Origin: Bacteroides sp.
Lineage (GTDB): Bacteria; Bacteroidota; Bacteroidia; Bacteroidales; Muribaculaceae
NCBI GenBank assembly: GCA_014801585.1
Contig: JAAVDX010000018.1
Span: forward strand, 169,826-225,480
DNA: 55,655 bases
Reading direction: 5' to 3'
The notes below the pieces were generated by a model. That model worked only from the letters and a program-made list of their open reading frames with translations, was not told the origin of the DNA and searched no databases. The position numbers and the translations under genes were made by a program. Position 1 is the first letter of the stretch, and each line of letters starts with the position of its first letter. Below, in pieces: positions 1 through 8,038 of the stretch.

Positions 1-236
1 AGGGTAGAATAAACTGCCCCTCTGAATTGAGTATGCTAAGATACGACGGCGTAGGTCGCACCGACAGATACTACAAAACAGAAAGAGCGTCTAATCTCAC
101 TCTATCTCAGTCTGTTATTGAATTGGCGATTCGTCTTGCTGAGAAAGAAAGCTTGACACTTTTCTTTTCCAACGGCATTTCTCTTCCATTGGATAGTACA
201 AAGTTACAAAAAATATTTGGATTAGACGCTCTAAGT
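1..236 (-). repeat. Promoter/leader repeat, copy 1 (cut by window edge)
   Basis: First of three related copies; the others are near 17.0 kb and 18.4 kb. Shared landmarks are the block aaactgcccctctg, a 28-nt block at 139-166 around the core gaaagcttgacactt, a caaagtta box (TAACTTTG on the minus strand), and the dyad gagcgtctaatc (85-96) / gattagacgctc (220-231). The copy is read leftwards, so the gene it would serve lies outside the window. A 77-codon plus-strand reading frame here is not shared by the other copies and is not called as a gene. Confidence 0.8.
199..231 (-). promoter_or_regulatory. Putative promoter of leader repeat copy 1, with dyad arm over -33
   Basis: On the minus strand TAACTTTG (199-206) matches the Bacteroidetes -7 consensus TAnnTTTG. 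Where TTTG would be expected, about 19-20 nt upstream, lies the dyad arm at 220-231 instead. This suggests regulator binding over the -33 region; that reading is inference. Confidence 0.5.
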
Positions 237-298
237 GAGCTGTTTATTCTACATAGTTAAGGAATTTGGTCGTTTCAGATATGGAAAACCGGATAGCC

Positions 299-655
299 TT
301 ACGGACTATTATTACCACAACCCTTATCCTGTAAGAGTTGGAAATATTTCTCTTTCCATATTGATAATTCCTTCTCGTTATCTCTAAGTTCAATTCTTAA
401 ATTTTGAAGTTCTGAACTATGTTGATGTTCAAGATCATTTATTTTCAATGTGCTTTCCAGAATTTTCTCAGCCATTTCCCTTTCCTTTTCAGCCAGCTTC
501 TTATTCTTTTTCGCAGGCATAAAATATCCTCCAAGAGCAAATGCAACACCAATAATAGTAGAAATAGCAGGAAGGGATGATGACAGCAGATCCAGAATAT
601 TCATCTGGAGTGCCAGTATTACGTTGCATATATTTTGAAAAGCGAGTTTGCCCAT
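299..655 (-). CDS. Small membrane-anchored coiled-coil protein, unrecognised
   Basis: 118 aa starting at an ATG (655). Residues about 17-45 form a hydrophobic stretch (LDLLSSSLPAISTIIGVAFA), likely one membrane segment. From about residue 48 the protein is strongly charged and heptad-like (KKNKKLAEKEREMAEK), a likely cytoplasmic coiled coil of about 60 residues. Small membrane proteins of this shape are common in phage and conjugative elements, but the family is not recognised. It lies downstream of the terminator that closes the 897-1698 block, so it is probably a separate transcription unit. Confidence 0.6.
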   Translation of the reverse strand: MGKLAFQNICNVILALQMNILDLLSSSLPAISTIIGVAFALGGYFMPAKKNKKLAEKEREMAEKILESTLKINDLEHQHSSELQNLRIELRDNEKELSIWKEKYFQLLQDKGCGNNSP

Positions 656-844
656 AATTGGTTTTTATTAATAATAGTGTCTTCACACCAATAATGGGGC
701 AAATGTATTACAAAAAATTTCGGATTGGCCTTTAAGTTTTGAGTCTTGAATTTTAGCAACATTTGAAAATAGACCTAATTAATGCAATATCACAGCTTTA
801 TAAGAATATACTCAAAAAATCGAGATTACATGAGTTAGATTTTA

Positions 845-884
845 AAAGAAAAAAAGAAAAGGCATACGACGGCTGCCGCATACC
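845..884 (-). terminator. Rho-independent terminator after the Api92-like gene
   Basis: Read leftwards, 884-861 forms a 10-bp stem with a 4-nt loop, followed by a T-rich run (860-845). Several pairs are G.U only in the minus-strand RNA; the plus-strand RNA would have A.C mismatches. This supports minus-strand transcription. It sits directly after the stop of the gene ending at 897. Confidence 0.75.
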
Positions 885-896
885 TTCTCAATAGGA

Positions 897-1478
897 TTAG
901 TCATCCAGTAGCTCGAAATCTTCTAATGTATAGCAGAGATCGCTATTGGAACGTGAATAAGTTTCAAGTGCCTTTTTGCAGGAATCGAGAGTCTTGAGAT
1001 TTTTGGAGCCTGTGATATTTTGGACCTCTTTGGTAAGTGCTTCTAGGGATGTGTAATATTCAGTCGTTCCATTCTCAACCCAGAGGTAATACTTTTCAGG
1101 AAAGTATTGTCCGGTGGCATCGTTAGTCTGATAAATGCTCATACCTGATTCTTCGCATTGGAAGTAGAGTCTCACACCTGGGAAATGCTCTTCGATGAAT
1201 TTACGAACATCATATAACTCTCCCCATGCAGATTCAACAGAGAATGAGACCGTGCCATCTTCATGTAGCAAAAGGTTATCCCATGAGCCTCTGCAATAGA
1301 CCTGTTTCCAATTCCCACCAAGTTTGATAACGAGATTACCAAGCCATGTAGATCCAAAGCCGTTTTCGTGAAGTCCCGGAGATTCCATTTCTTCCAGTTC
1401 TGTCATTATGGTGTGGAGCTGTTTAAGTTGCTCCTTATCACCAGTTGCGTGATATTGAGTATAAGCCCAATTAGGCAT
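897..1478 (-). CDS. Api92-like (DUF1281-type) protein of mobile elements
   Basis: 193 aa. The start MPNWAYTQYHATGDKEQLK matches the MPNW opening typical of Api92/DUF1281-like proteins, which have a ferredoxin-like fold and occur in phages and conjugative elements. The middle contains the family-style segment SFSVESAWGELYDV. The biochemical role of the family is not established. The start overlaps the end of the upstream 75-aa gene by 8 nt, so the two are translationally linked. A terminator follows at once. Confidence 0.65.
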   Translation of the reverse strand: MPNWAYTQYHATGDKEQLKQLHTIMTELEEMESPGLHENGFGSTWLGNLVIKLGGNWKQVYCRGSWDNLLLHEDGTVSFSVESAWGELYDVRKFIEEHFPGVRLYFQCEESGMSIYQTNDATGQYFPEKYYLWVENGTTEYYTSLEALTKEVQNITGSKNLKTLDSCKKALETYSRSNSDLCYTLEDFELLDD

Positions 1479-1698
1479 GGCATACCTCCTTTCCGTTTTC
1501 GTATCGGTATATGTTGAGGCTATCAGTTGTCATCCACTGACAGTCTTTAAGCCTGAAACCATACTTGTCTTCGAGGGTACTGAGGAATGATTCAAAGTCC
1601 TCGTAACCTTCAGATTCTTTTTTCTCCTCTTCTGTGAGATGGATAATGTTGAGATAGCCTCCACAGAAATCAAGGATGATTATATAGTTTGTTTCCAT
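1471..1698 (-). CDS. Small hypothetical protein (75 aa)
   Basis: ATG at 1698, two nt after the stop of the serine recombinase gene, and overlapping the following Api92-like gene by 8 nt. The tight packing supports a real gene in an operon. The protein is acidic with no hydrophobic segment or recognised motif. It is probably an accessory protein of the mobile module; no function can be assigned. Confidence 0.55.
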   Translation of the reverse strand: METNYIIILDFCGGYLNIIHLTEEEKKESEGYEDFESFLSTLEDKYGFRLKDCQWMTTDSLNIYRYENGKEVCHA

Positions 1699-1700
1699 GA

Positions 1701-2345
1701 TTATTTGTTGTTTATGAATTGATTTTTGATTCGTTGAACTGTCGAGATGCCTACGTTCTGAAGTTTAGCTATGTTTCTCACTGAATAGCCCTTCTTTAAT
1801 AGCATTATGACATCCTTATATTGCTCACGTAATGCTTCCTCTGATTTGGTAGAGCCTTTCTTCCTTCCAAGTCTGCCGCCTTTGGCTATATAGTTTGCCC
1901 GTCCTGAATTGAGTCTGAATTTGATGTTATCTCTTTCAAGTTGGGCGCAGGTGGATAAAGTTGCTATCATAACGGGGGCGAAGAGACTTGGCTTACCCTC
2001 ATCATCTAGCAGTGTGAATTGCTCTTTTTGGAAGTAGATGTTGATTCCTGCATCTATCATTTCTTTGACTGTCGATAATACCTCAAAGGCGTTTCTGCCA
2101 AGACGTGAAAGTTCAGAAATCAAGATTTGTGCAATATTATTGGATTTGGCATATTCGATAGCCTCCAATAATACAGGTCGCTCAGTATTTCGTTTTGCTC
2201 CGGATATGTGTTCCTCAAATATCTTTACTATTGTGAGATTTGAATATTCTGCATATCGGGTAAGGTCTGAAATCTGGCGTTCTGTGTTTTGTCTATCACC
2301 AACGCTTGAAACTCTAGCGTATATGATCGCTTGTTTCGTTTCCAT
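1701..2345 (-). CDS. Serine recombinase (resolvase/invertase family)
   Basis: 214 aa from the ATG at 2345. This start (METKQAIIYARVSS) gives the canonical resolvase N-terminus; the frame stays open 24 codons further upstream, but that extension is unlike the family. YARVSS carries the catalytic serine (S13). ISELSRLGRN matches the conserved LxRLGR segment of the catalytic domain, and a basic linker (GGRLGRKKGS) leads to a C-terminal helix-turn-helix (GYSVRNIAKLQNVGISTVQR) for DNA binding. The family cuts and rejoins DNA through a phosphoserine intermediate, resolving cointegrates or inverting segments. Its size fits small resolvases rather than large integrases. Confidence 0.92.
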   Translation of the reverse strand: METKQAIIYARVSSVGDRQNTERQISDLTRYAEYSNLTIVKIFEEHISGAKRNTERPVLLEAIEYAKSNNIAQILISELSRLGRNAFEVLSTVKEMIDAGINIYFQKEQFTLLDDEGKPSLFAPVMIATLSTCAQLERDNIKFRLNSGRANYIAKGGRLGRKKGSTKSEEALREQYKDVIMLLKKGYSVRNIAKLQNVGISTVQRIKNQFINNK

Positions 2346-2487
2346 TTTAATCTTTGTATTTAATGGTGACACTACCCTGACGTATTCAAATGGTGCTATA
2401 GATTTATTTGAACACATCGGCTATTTGAACACAAAAAGAAGAGAGAACCGATTTTATTCAGTCCTCCCTTCCAATGGTCAGGATAGA

Positions 2488-2949
2488 TTAACCCAACTTA
2501 TCCTTATATTTCCTGTTGAGATAATCCATGAGCAGTCTTCCCAATACGATCGCCTTATCAATTTCTCGAAAGGTGAAGTAATGTGTCTGGGGATTGTTGT
2601 AGCTATCGGATCTAGTGATTGACCCTCTGAAATCTCCTTTTTTCAGGAAATCCTCAAAAGGGACAATGACGTTAGTGTCTGTGGAATCATATTGAAGATA
2701 GATGTCTGCAAAGAGTTTACCACGATATAGATTCACACCTTCAAACTCAGCGTTCCAGTCATTGCTGACCGGTCTTGTCATTCTGAAAGTCTTGTTTCTA
2801 CTATTGGATTGCTTTGTTCCAGTCTCCTTAACCACTCTCATGATGGTGGCATAGTTGATTGACAGCAGCTCGGGGATAGTGAGATTTTTTACAATCCCAA
2901 CTTTCTTAAACGGTGCTGTTCTTGAAAAGATGATTTTGTTGATATTCAT
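2488..2949 (-). CDS. Hypothetical protein of the mobile module (153 aa)
   Basis: The frame opens with a GTG at 2958, but the ATG at 2949 (MNINKIIFSRTAPF) is the likelier start. The protein has a basic N-terminal half and a mixed C-terminal half, with no membrane segment or known motif. It lies 13 nt after the zinc-ribbon gene and in the same direction, so the two are probably cotranscribed. Function unknown. Confidence 0.6.
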   Translation of the reverse strand: MNINKIIFSRTAPFKKVGIVKNLTIPELLSINYATIMRVVKETGTKQSNSRNKTFRMTRPVSNDWNAEFEGVNLYRGKLFADIYLQYDSTDTNVIVPFEDFLKKGDFRGSITRSDSYNNPQTHYFTFREIDKAIVLGRLLMDYLNRKYKDKLG

Positions 2950-2962
2950 TATTTTCACAGAT

Positions 2963-3163
2963 TTAGTAATATTCGTTCATGTAACAGCTCTCGCAGAGGC
3001 TGCCATAATCATTCACATCCGATGGTGTTATGGTTCGGCCACAGAAGGCACAATATCCTGTCACAGTATGATGTACCTGATGGGCTACCTCAAAGATAGA
3101 GGGGCCACGATGCTCAATGGTGAGCTTAGAAGATGTATTCTTCTTTATCTGTTTCTTTTTCAT
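2963..3163 (-). CDS. Small zinc-ribbon protein
   Basis: 66 aa from the ATG at 3163; a TTG at 3190 would add nine residues. The C-terminus has two CxxC pairs, CAFC and CESC, 17 residues apart (CAFCGRT...SLCESC), typical of a zinc ribbon. The N-terminus is lysine-rich. Such proteins are common in phage and conjugative regions, but the partner is unknown. It is preceded by the PD-(D/E)XK nuclease gene and a probable terminator. Confidence 0.55.
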   Translation of the reverse strand: MKKKQIKKNTSSKLTIEHRGPSIFEVAHQVHHTVTGYCAFCGRTITPSDVNDYGSLCESCYMNEYY

Positions 3164-3194
3164 CAAGCATAAAATTTTTAAGTTCGACAAATAG

Positions 3195-3236
3195 AAAAGG
3201 GAGACAGGCCACCGGTTAAGATGACTTGCCTCCCTC
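3195..3236 (-). terminator. Probable terminator after the PD-(D/E)XK nuclease gene
   Basis: The minus-strand RNA can pair GGGAGGC with GCC-UGU-CUCCC (one bulge), and the hairpin is followed by UUUUCUAUUU. It lies 24 nt past the stop codon of the gene ending at 3260. Confidence 0.5.
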
Positions 3237-3259
3237 TTCGAAAGGTTGTTTCTCTTATT

Positions 3260-4198
3260 TCAAAGCGTGATTGTCAGACTTCCCGCCACTGTTGACGTTT
3301 TCATAAAAGGCTCTATGTCAATATCTGCATGAGCCTCTTTGAAGTCTGATAATGAAAATGAACTCCTAATGGTGGGGAGCTTACGGGTGATACGCATAGA
3401 ATCAGTACACCATGATTTGATATCCTGAGCTTCCATGAGCGAGAGTATTCGGGCTTTGATACTGTTTAGTTTTGTTTCAGCATCTGTCTTTGCCTGAATG
3501 AGCTTACGGATGAGCGGTTCCTGCTGACGTATATCTTCAGGAATTGCATAGGGATTTACGAACTGTTCCCCAACGGAGTCTGCCAAGAGAAGTTCCTTGA
3601 CAATTTCGGAGGGGATTCTTTTCAGTTCGATGAAGTCAGAGATATGATCGAAGCTGCCATCCTTCTTCGCTTTGTTTCGGATGTGAAGGATGAAAATACG
3701 TCTAACCTTTGCCTTTTTATTTTGTAGCTCAAATAGATATGAGTAAACTGAGAGTTGCCAGCGAGCTTTTTCTCTCTTCTCCGGAGTCATTACCCCGTAA
3801 GTTTTGATGTCCCCAATATCGAAGGTGTTTTCATCAACGCGATATACCTTGTCAATCATTGATGCATAGTTCTCACCATCGGTTATGAGATATTCTGAGG
3901 TTTCATGTATCAACCCTTGTTCGGTAGTTAGAGTTATGTAATCTGCTACTTCCTGTGTTCCATCATTTTCCCAGAACATATCAAAGTCCTCGATTGACTG
4001 ATGAACTTCTTTGCCGTATGCTGCTGCCTGTTTTATTATGGCTTCAGGAATACCGGCGTAGGTGTCAGGGAAAAGCTGTCTTTCGAGCATCCCTGTTATG
4101 CCTGACAGATATTTGTCTTTCTCAGGCAGATAGTAGGTGTGATCTTCCTCATTAAAGACCACGCTACATTGTTTGAGTTTTATTCGTTTTGTTGCCAT
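3260..4198 (-). CDS. PD-(D/E)XK nuclease, phage recombination exonuclease type
   Basis: 312 aa. Features of the RecB/Cas4/lambda-exonuclease-like fold are visible: AAYGKEVHQSIEDF (helix with H and E), then FDIGDIKTYG near residue 130, which fits the D...(D/E)xK metal-binding core, followed by a helix ending in WQLSVYSYLF. The C-terminal third is a charged helical region. The gene starts one nt after the stop of the DUF1071 annealing protein, the usual pairing of a phage exonuclease with a single-strand annealing protein. Together they would resect and anneal DNA ends. The assignment rests on motif and context, not on a search. Confidence 0.75.
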   Translation of the reverse strand: MATKRIKLKQCSVVFNEEDHTYYLPEKDKYLSGITGMLERQLFPDTYAGIPEAIIKQAAAYGKEVHQSIEDFDMFWENDGTQEVADYITLTTEQGLIHETSEYLITDGENYASMIDKVYRVDENTFDIGDIKTYGVMTPEKREKARWQLSVYSYLFELQNKKAKVRRIFILHIRNKAKKDGSFDHISDFIELKRIPSEIVKELLLADSVGEQFVNPYAIPEDIRQQEPLIRKLIQAKTDAETKLNSIKARILSLMEAQDIKSWCTDSMRITRKLPTIRSSFSLSDFKEAHADIDIEPFMKTSTVAGSLTITL

Positions 4199-4199
4199 A

Positions 4200-4967
4200 T
4201 TATGCTGCGTTTAGAAGTTGCTCTTTCCTAGCAGTGAAAAGAGCCAAGATTTGTGGATTATTCTTGACCTCGTTTTCATGCTGACGATAGAGAGCATTGA
4301 GTTCTTGGGTTGAGTTTGTTGAATTGATAGCCTGACGTATTCCATCATAGCGATCTCCTGAAGCCTTGCGTTGTTTCCTTGACTTGTTTTTTTGCAGAGT
4401 TGATGTCTGTTGGAAATCTTTAGTTTCATCTATGGATTCAGGAAGGTCTTCTCCTGCATAAAGTGGAAGGGCGAGTCCATGCATACTGAGTGTTTTAACT
4501 AAGCATCTCATAATTGCCTTGTTGATGTCAAACATTGTGGCTGCTTCAACAGTCTTGCTTTCATATTGGCGAGATGTCTTATTCCAAATCTGATATTGGT
4601 ATGCTTCTAGTTTCATTGCCTTATTCGAGCTGTCCATGACGGGTAGCCACATGGTATAGCTTAATCCATCAGCCTCAACTTCTGTAAAGACCATTATTCC
4701 CACTGCCGGATCCACAAAGTAAGGAAGGCCAGTTTGTGGATTTTTAATCACCTTATAATTGGCCATAGGATAAACGTCCTTAAAAGCCTTCCAAGCATTG
4801 GCCCAGGAAATATAAGACAAGCCATTCTTTGACTCAACTTTATCACCGAGATTGAGAGATACGAGCTGATTGAATTTTTCAGCTACATTGTCCTCTTTGG
4901 TTTTTATAGGTTGTTGCTCCTGATCATCATTTAGAAAATCGATAGGAGAGAAATCTTCACTACTCAT
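4200..4967 (-). CDS. DUF1071 (Sak-type) single-strand DNA annealing protein
   Basis: 255 aa from the ATG at 4967 (MSSEDFSPIDFL); an upstream in-frame start at 5012 would overlap the terminator hairpin. The core SYISWANAWKAFKDVYP, the following YKVIKNPQTGLPYF and TMWLPVMDSSNKAM are hallmarks of DUF1071, a phage-type single-strand annealing protein family. The family coats and anneals complementary single strands during recombination. The C-terminus (from about residue 185) is a basic linker and short helical tail. It is followed by the partner nuclease with a 1-nt gap. Confidence 0.85.
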   Translation of the reverse strand: MSSEDFSPIDFLNDDQEQQPIKTKEDNVAEKFNQLVSLNLGDKVESKNGLSYISWANAWKAFKDVYPMANYKVIKNPQTGLPYFVDPAVGIMVFTEVEADGLSYTMWLPVMDSSNKAMKLEAYQYQIWNKTSRQYESKTVEAATMFDINKAIMRCLVKTLSMHGLALPLYAGEDLPESIDETKDFQQTSTLQKNKSRKQRKASGDRYDGIRQAINSTNSTQELNALYRQHENEVKNNPQILALFTARKEQLLNAA

Positions 4968-4994
4968 TGTTATATGATTTTGAAGTGTTTGACA

Positions 4995-5041
4995 AGAGAA
5001 AAGAGGCCCCACACTTTTTGATTATTATAGTGTAGAGCCTC
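4995..5041 (-). terminator. Terminator between DUF3871 and the annealing-protein gene
   Basis: The minus-strand RNA from 5041 to 5003 pairs GAGGCUCUACAC with GUGUGGGGCCUC (12 bp, two of them G.U) and is followed by UUUUCUCUUG. The G.U pairs exist only in the leftward transcript. Confidence 0.75.
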
Positions 5042-5065
5042 CCTTCGTTGGAGTCATGAGTGGTA

Positions 5066-6040
5066 TTACTGAACAAACCACTTATAAGGTGTGTCTTCAC
5101 CTTGAAGTGCTTCTGCGACACCGAAAGCAAAGTCGGTTGCATTAACACTTCTTGATAGGAAACGATCGATGTATGCGTTCTTGTTAGCCTCCGTAAGAAG
5201 GTTGTAAAAAGCCCACATTGTGATTTTGGTGCCATTGCCGATTCCGAAATTAGGGTCGCTTACAAAATTTCGGACAGCAGAATTTGCTGCCTGGTCTCCA
5301 AGTGTTAATTCCGGAAGACTAAGAGCTTGTCGTTGAGCATTTGGTAGAGCTTCATAAAGTCTCATACGCCCAATGACGTGAGTGAAGTCCTCTATGGTCA
5401 TTGATGTTTGACCAAGTATTTCCAGTTTCTGCTTTGCCGCTTCATGATTGTAGCTTGTAAAGAGGCTACAGGCGGCTGAGTAAATTTCGCTTTCTGAAGA
5501 TGCCTCAAGCTTGTCAATGAATGCGTCACCGAAAACGCAGAGATTTGAGCAGACCTTTACTCTTTCCCCACAAAACACCTTGAATTTCTCTTGCGAAGGG
5601 CGTGATCCAAGATTCTCATTATTCAGAGCACGTACACCACCTACTACTAGGGCGGTCTCATTGCCGTTAATGGAATCAATGATTGAGATTGCGATACAGA
5701 AGCACATTCTCTGATAGTAGAGTGTCTTTTCGCTGTCGAGCAGGTCGGCAGGACGTTTATGTAACGCGTCTGGAGTTCTGCCATTTACAGCATGAGATAC
5801 TCGGATTTCAGGGGCTTTTACCATATTATTGCCGAATACCGTATGAGCTGCGGCAGAGACAGCTTGTATGAATAGCTGATGGGAAGTAGTAAGTTCATTA
5901 TTAGCCCATGTAGGCACTATGCACTTCGATTGTAGGTCTTGAAGGGAAATTGCGTTTGAATTTCCTTCCAAGAAGTTGGGATGTGGGTCCGGATTTGTGA
6001 TGATACCGCTATTGGGAATCATCAATGAATTGTTTGCCAT
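5066..6040 (-). CDS. DUF3871 family protein
   Basis: 324 aa from the ATG at 6040. DPHPNFLEGNS, SLQDLQSKCIVP and NELTTSHQLFI, followed by FGNNMVKAPEIRVSH and GRTPDALHKRP, match the N-terminal half of DUF3871 as I know it, a family found on Bacteroidetes mobile elements. The C-terminus reads WAFYNLLTEANK...IDRFLSRSVNATDF, also family-like and similar in style to DUF932 phage proteins. The molecular role is not established. It heads the recombination block and is followed by a terminator. Confidence 0.85.
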   Translation of the reverse strand: MANNSLMIPNSGIITNPDPHPNFLEGNSNAISLQDLQSKCIVPTWANNELTTSHQLFIQAVSAAAHTVFGNNMVKAPEIRVSHAVNGRTPDALHKRPADLLDSEKTLYYQRMCFCIAISIIDSINGNETALVVGGVRALNNENLGSRPSQEKFKVFCGERVKVCSNLCVFGDAFIDKLEASSESEIYSAACSLFTSYNHEAAKQKLEILGQTSMTIEDFTHVIGRMRLYEALPNAQRQALSLPELTLGDQAANSAVRNFVSDPNFGIGNGTKITMWAFYNLLTEANKNAYIDRFLSRSVNATDFAFGVAEALQGEDTPYKWFVQ

Positions 6041-6198
6041 TTTGAAATGGATTTACTAGGGTTAATATTCTCGTTTAGAAAGAGAAAAAGCCAAATGACA
6101 GAATTATATTAGTTTCTTCATATCATTTAGCTTCTTCCATACTTTTAGCAGACCTAATAAAGCCTCACTAAGTAGGATTGCGACAGTGAGTTTTTGCT

Positions 6199-6372
6199 TC
6201 ACGCCGCCATAGGTTGTTCAGGCTGGGGAGTAGGATCCTCAACCACGATTGTTGTTGATGTGGCTTTACGGCTGCCACGGATTTTGTTAAAGAGATCAGC
6301 CACCATAGTGGTAGCGATCAAAATTTCGCTTACGTTACCCACAAGGGCAACGACTTTCCATACTTTGTTCAT
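6199..6372 (-). CDS. Small hydrophobic protein (57 aa)
   Basis: An ATG at 6372 opens a 57-codon frame ending in TGA at 6199. The N-terminal 27 residues are hydrophobic (MNKVWKVVALVGNVSEILIA), consistent with one membrane helix. A basic patch (NKIRGSRK) and an acidic, proline-rich tail (VVEDPTPQPEQPMAA) follow. The plus-strand frame over the same bases is a shadow. It lies 158 nt upstream of the DUF3871 gene. No family recognised. Confidence 0.5.
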   Translation of the reverse strand: MNKVWKVVALVGNVSEILIATTMVADLFNKIRGSRKATSTTIVVEDPTPQPEQPMAA

Positions 6373-6388
6373 TTTGATTGTGTTGTAA

Positions 6389-6707
6389 TTATTATTCGAT
6401 TATTTTTTCAGTTTTCTTCATATATAAGGCATTGACCACCGGCGTGAACGTAATAAAAAATAGCCCTGACTTCACAGCCAAGACCACCACAATATAAATT
6501 CAAAGATAATATACATCGATAATTAGCATATGTACCATTAAGATACTCCTTCATCTATAAGGATATAACCCCTTCTCAATATCCAAAAATATTAGAAACG
6601 GGATCAATAACCATTAAAATTTGATGAGATGCTCTGAAGCATAAGGTAGAAGTTGTGCCTTTGGATTATTTTCACTAACTTTGCGTTCAAATCACAATTC
6701 TTGAATA
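6389..6707. other. Divergent intergenic region
   Basis: 319 nt of AT-rich DNA between the leftward mobile module and the rightward defence-like island. Only the -7 box upstream of the Xre gene could be picked out. No tRNA or att-like repeat seen. Confidence 0.5.
6676..6683 (+). promoter_or_regulatory. -7 box for the Xre-headed island
   Basis: TAACTTTG matches TAnnTTTG and lies 24 nt before the ATG of the regulator. Only GTTG is present near the expected -33 position, so the promoter may be weak or regulated. Confidence 0.5.
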
Positions 6708-6923
6708 ATGGAAGATTTAAATCGTCTTAAAATAGTGCTTGTCGAAAAGAAAAAAACAAGCAAATGGTTAGCCGAAGAATTGGGCAAGAACCCCTCCACG
6801 GTCTCCAAGTGGTGTACCAACGTCAGCCAACCCGATCTTCAAACTCTTCACAATATTGCAACTCTTCTTAATGTTGATGTAAGAATGCTTATAGTGCCGA
6901 ATGAGATTATAATTTGTCAATAA
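6708..6923 (+). CDS. Xre/Cro-type helix-turn-helix regulator
   Basis: 71 aa. Residues 17-55 form a typical helix-turn-helix: TSKWLAEELGKNPSTVSKW, then NVSQPDLQTLHNIATLLNVD. The length and single domain resemble controller proteins of restriction-modification and other defence loci. It is the first gene of a three-gene plus-strand set and probably regulates it; a direct link is inference from position. Confidence 0.85.
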   Translation: MEDLNRLKIVLVEKKKTSKWLAEELGKNPSTVSKWCTNVSQPDLQTLHNIATLLNVDVRMLIVPNEIIICQ

Positions 6924-7007
6924 ATTAGCTTCTACTATTTAATATTACCGTAATCTTATATAAGCTGCTAAAGTTTGGATTTATTATAATCAGAAAACCA
7001 ATTAATT

Positions 7008-7916
7008 ATGAGTAATCCCTTCAATAATATTGATTTAAAAGCATTTGTAAATCAATTTCCGCCTGAATTTATTGCCGAGCAAAATAGGAAGATGCTTGAA
7101 GAAACGGATGAGGACTATAATAATTTTATTGACAATCTTAAAGTTGGCAAATGTTATCTATGTGGTAAAGATATTGAAGATACATCAGGAGACCCTTGCC
7201 TCCATTGGCTTATAAATGAAAAAATCAAAAAAAAGCGTTTAAAGAATTTACTAAATTCTGAAATTGGCTTTTTTCGATTATATTCATACTTAGTGTGGTG
7301 TGCCAATGCAGATAAACCATTTGTAAATATAAATGACTTGTCTTGTGATATTCAACCAAATCGTCACTATGAATGTACAATTAAATACAAGATTTGGGAG
7401 TGGTCCATTTCAATTTCAAAATCGGATTATTCTGGTCACGGAAATTCATCACATGGCAGCAAACCTCATTTTCATCTACAAATAATCAAAAATGGACAAC
7501 AATTTTTAAATTTTGGTGATTGTCATATTTTGTTTACTAAAAGTGATTTATGGAATTTTGCAATGATTGAGCAAGACTTAATGACCTTTGATCCAGGTTA
7601 TGGCGCGGGACTAGAAGCTCTGCAAGAGAACAAAATCCAAGAACAGATTCCAGAATGGCTTTCACAATCAAGTGATGATGAAAATGCTCCTTTTAGGACA
7701 CAAACGCTTATTGACACTCGAAACATGGATTCTAATGTTTTCAATGAAATAATCAGGCTTCATAATGAAACAAAGATGGTCGTACCTGCTATTATCGAAA
7801 TGCTAAATCGGGAGAAAGGTTATGATATTAAATACATGACTCAGACCATACCGAATTCTTTTTTTGAGAAACAGCATAGGACGCAACGTGGGAACTCAAA
7901 TACTAACAAGTCTTGA
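7008..7916 (+). CDS. Unrecognised Cys/His-rich protein, possible defence component
   Basis: 302 aa. Residues about 48-65 carry CYLC and then DPCLHW, a possible zinc-binding CxxC...CxxW/H site. Around residues 146-160, HGNSSHGSKPHFHLQI has five histidines and ends in HxH next to a beta-strand, reminiscent of HIT-type or other metal/nucleotide sites, but no family can be named. The C-terminal part is helical and polar. It sits between the regulator and the ATPase-nuclease gene with gaps of about 85 and 120 nt. Strong AT bias relative to the core genes suggests transfer. Confidence 0.6.
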   Translation: MSNPFNNIDLKAFVNQFPPEFIAEQNRKMLEETDEDYNNFIDNLKVGKCYLCGKDIEDTSGDPCLHWLINEKIKKKRLKNLLNSEIGFFRLYSYLVWCANADKPFVNINDLSCDIQPNRHYECTIKYKIWEWSISISKSDYSGHGNSSHGSKPHFHLQIIKNGQQFLNFGDCHILFTKSDLWNFAMIEQDLMTFDPGYGAGLEALQENKIQEQIPEWLSQSSDDENAPFRTQTLIDTRNMDSNVFNEIIRLHNETKMVVPAIIEMLNREKGYDIKYMTQTIPNSFFEKQHRTQRGNSNTNKS

Positions 7917-8038
7917 TTGCCAACAACGGATATGCGTTAATAAATAACTGGAATATGAACTGTTTTAATGGATAGATCGTGATCCCTAGTTTATATAGAT
8001 TCTCCAACTACATACGAAAGAATCAATAATTCAAACCA

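Noticed and set aside
27-260. 77-aa plus-strand ORF at the left edge
   Set aside because: It lies in the leader repeat, and the frame is not kept in the other two copies.
6194-6388. 64-aa plus-strand ORF
   Set aside because: The opposite strand has a cleaner small protein with ATG, hydrophobic helix and stop in the same span.
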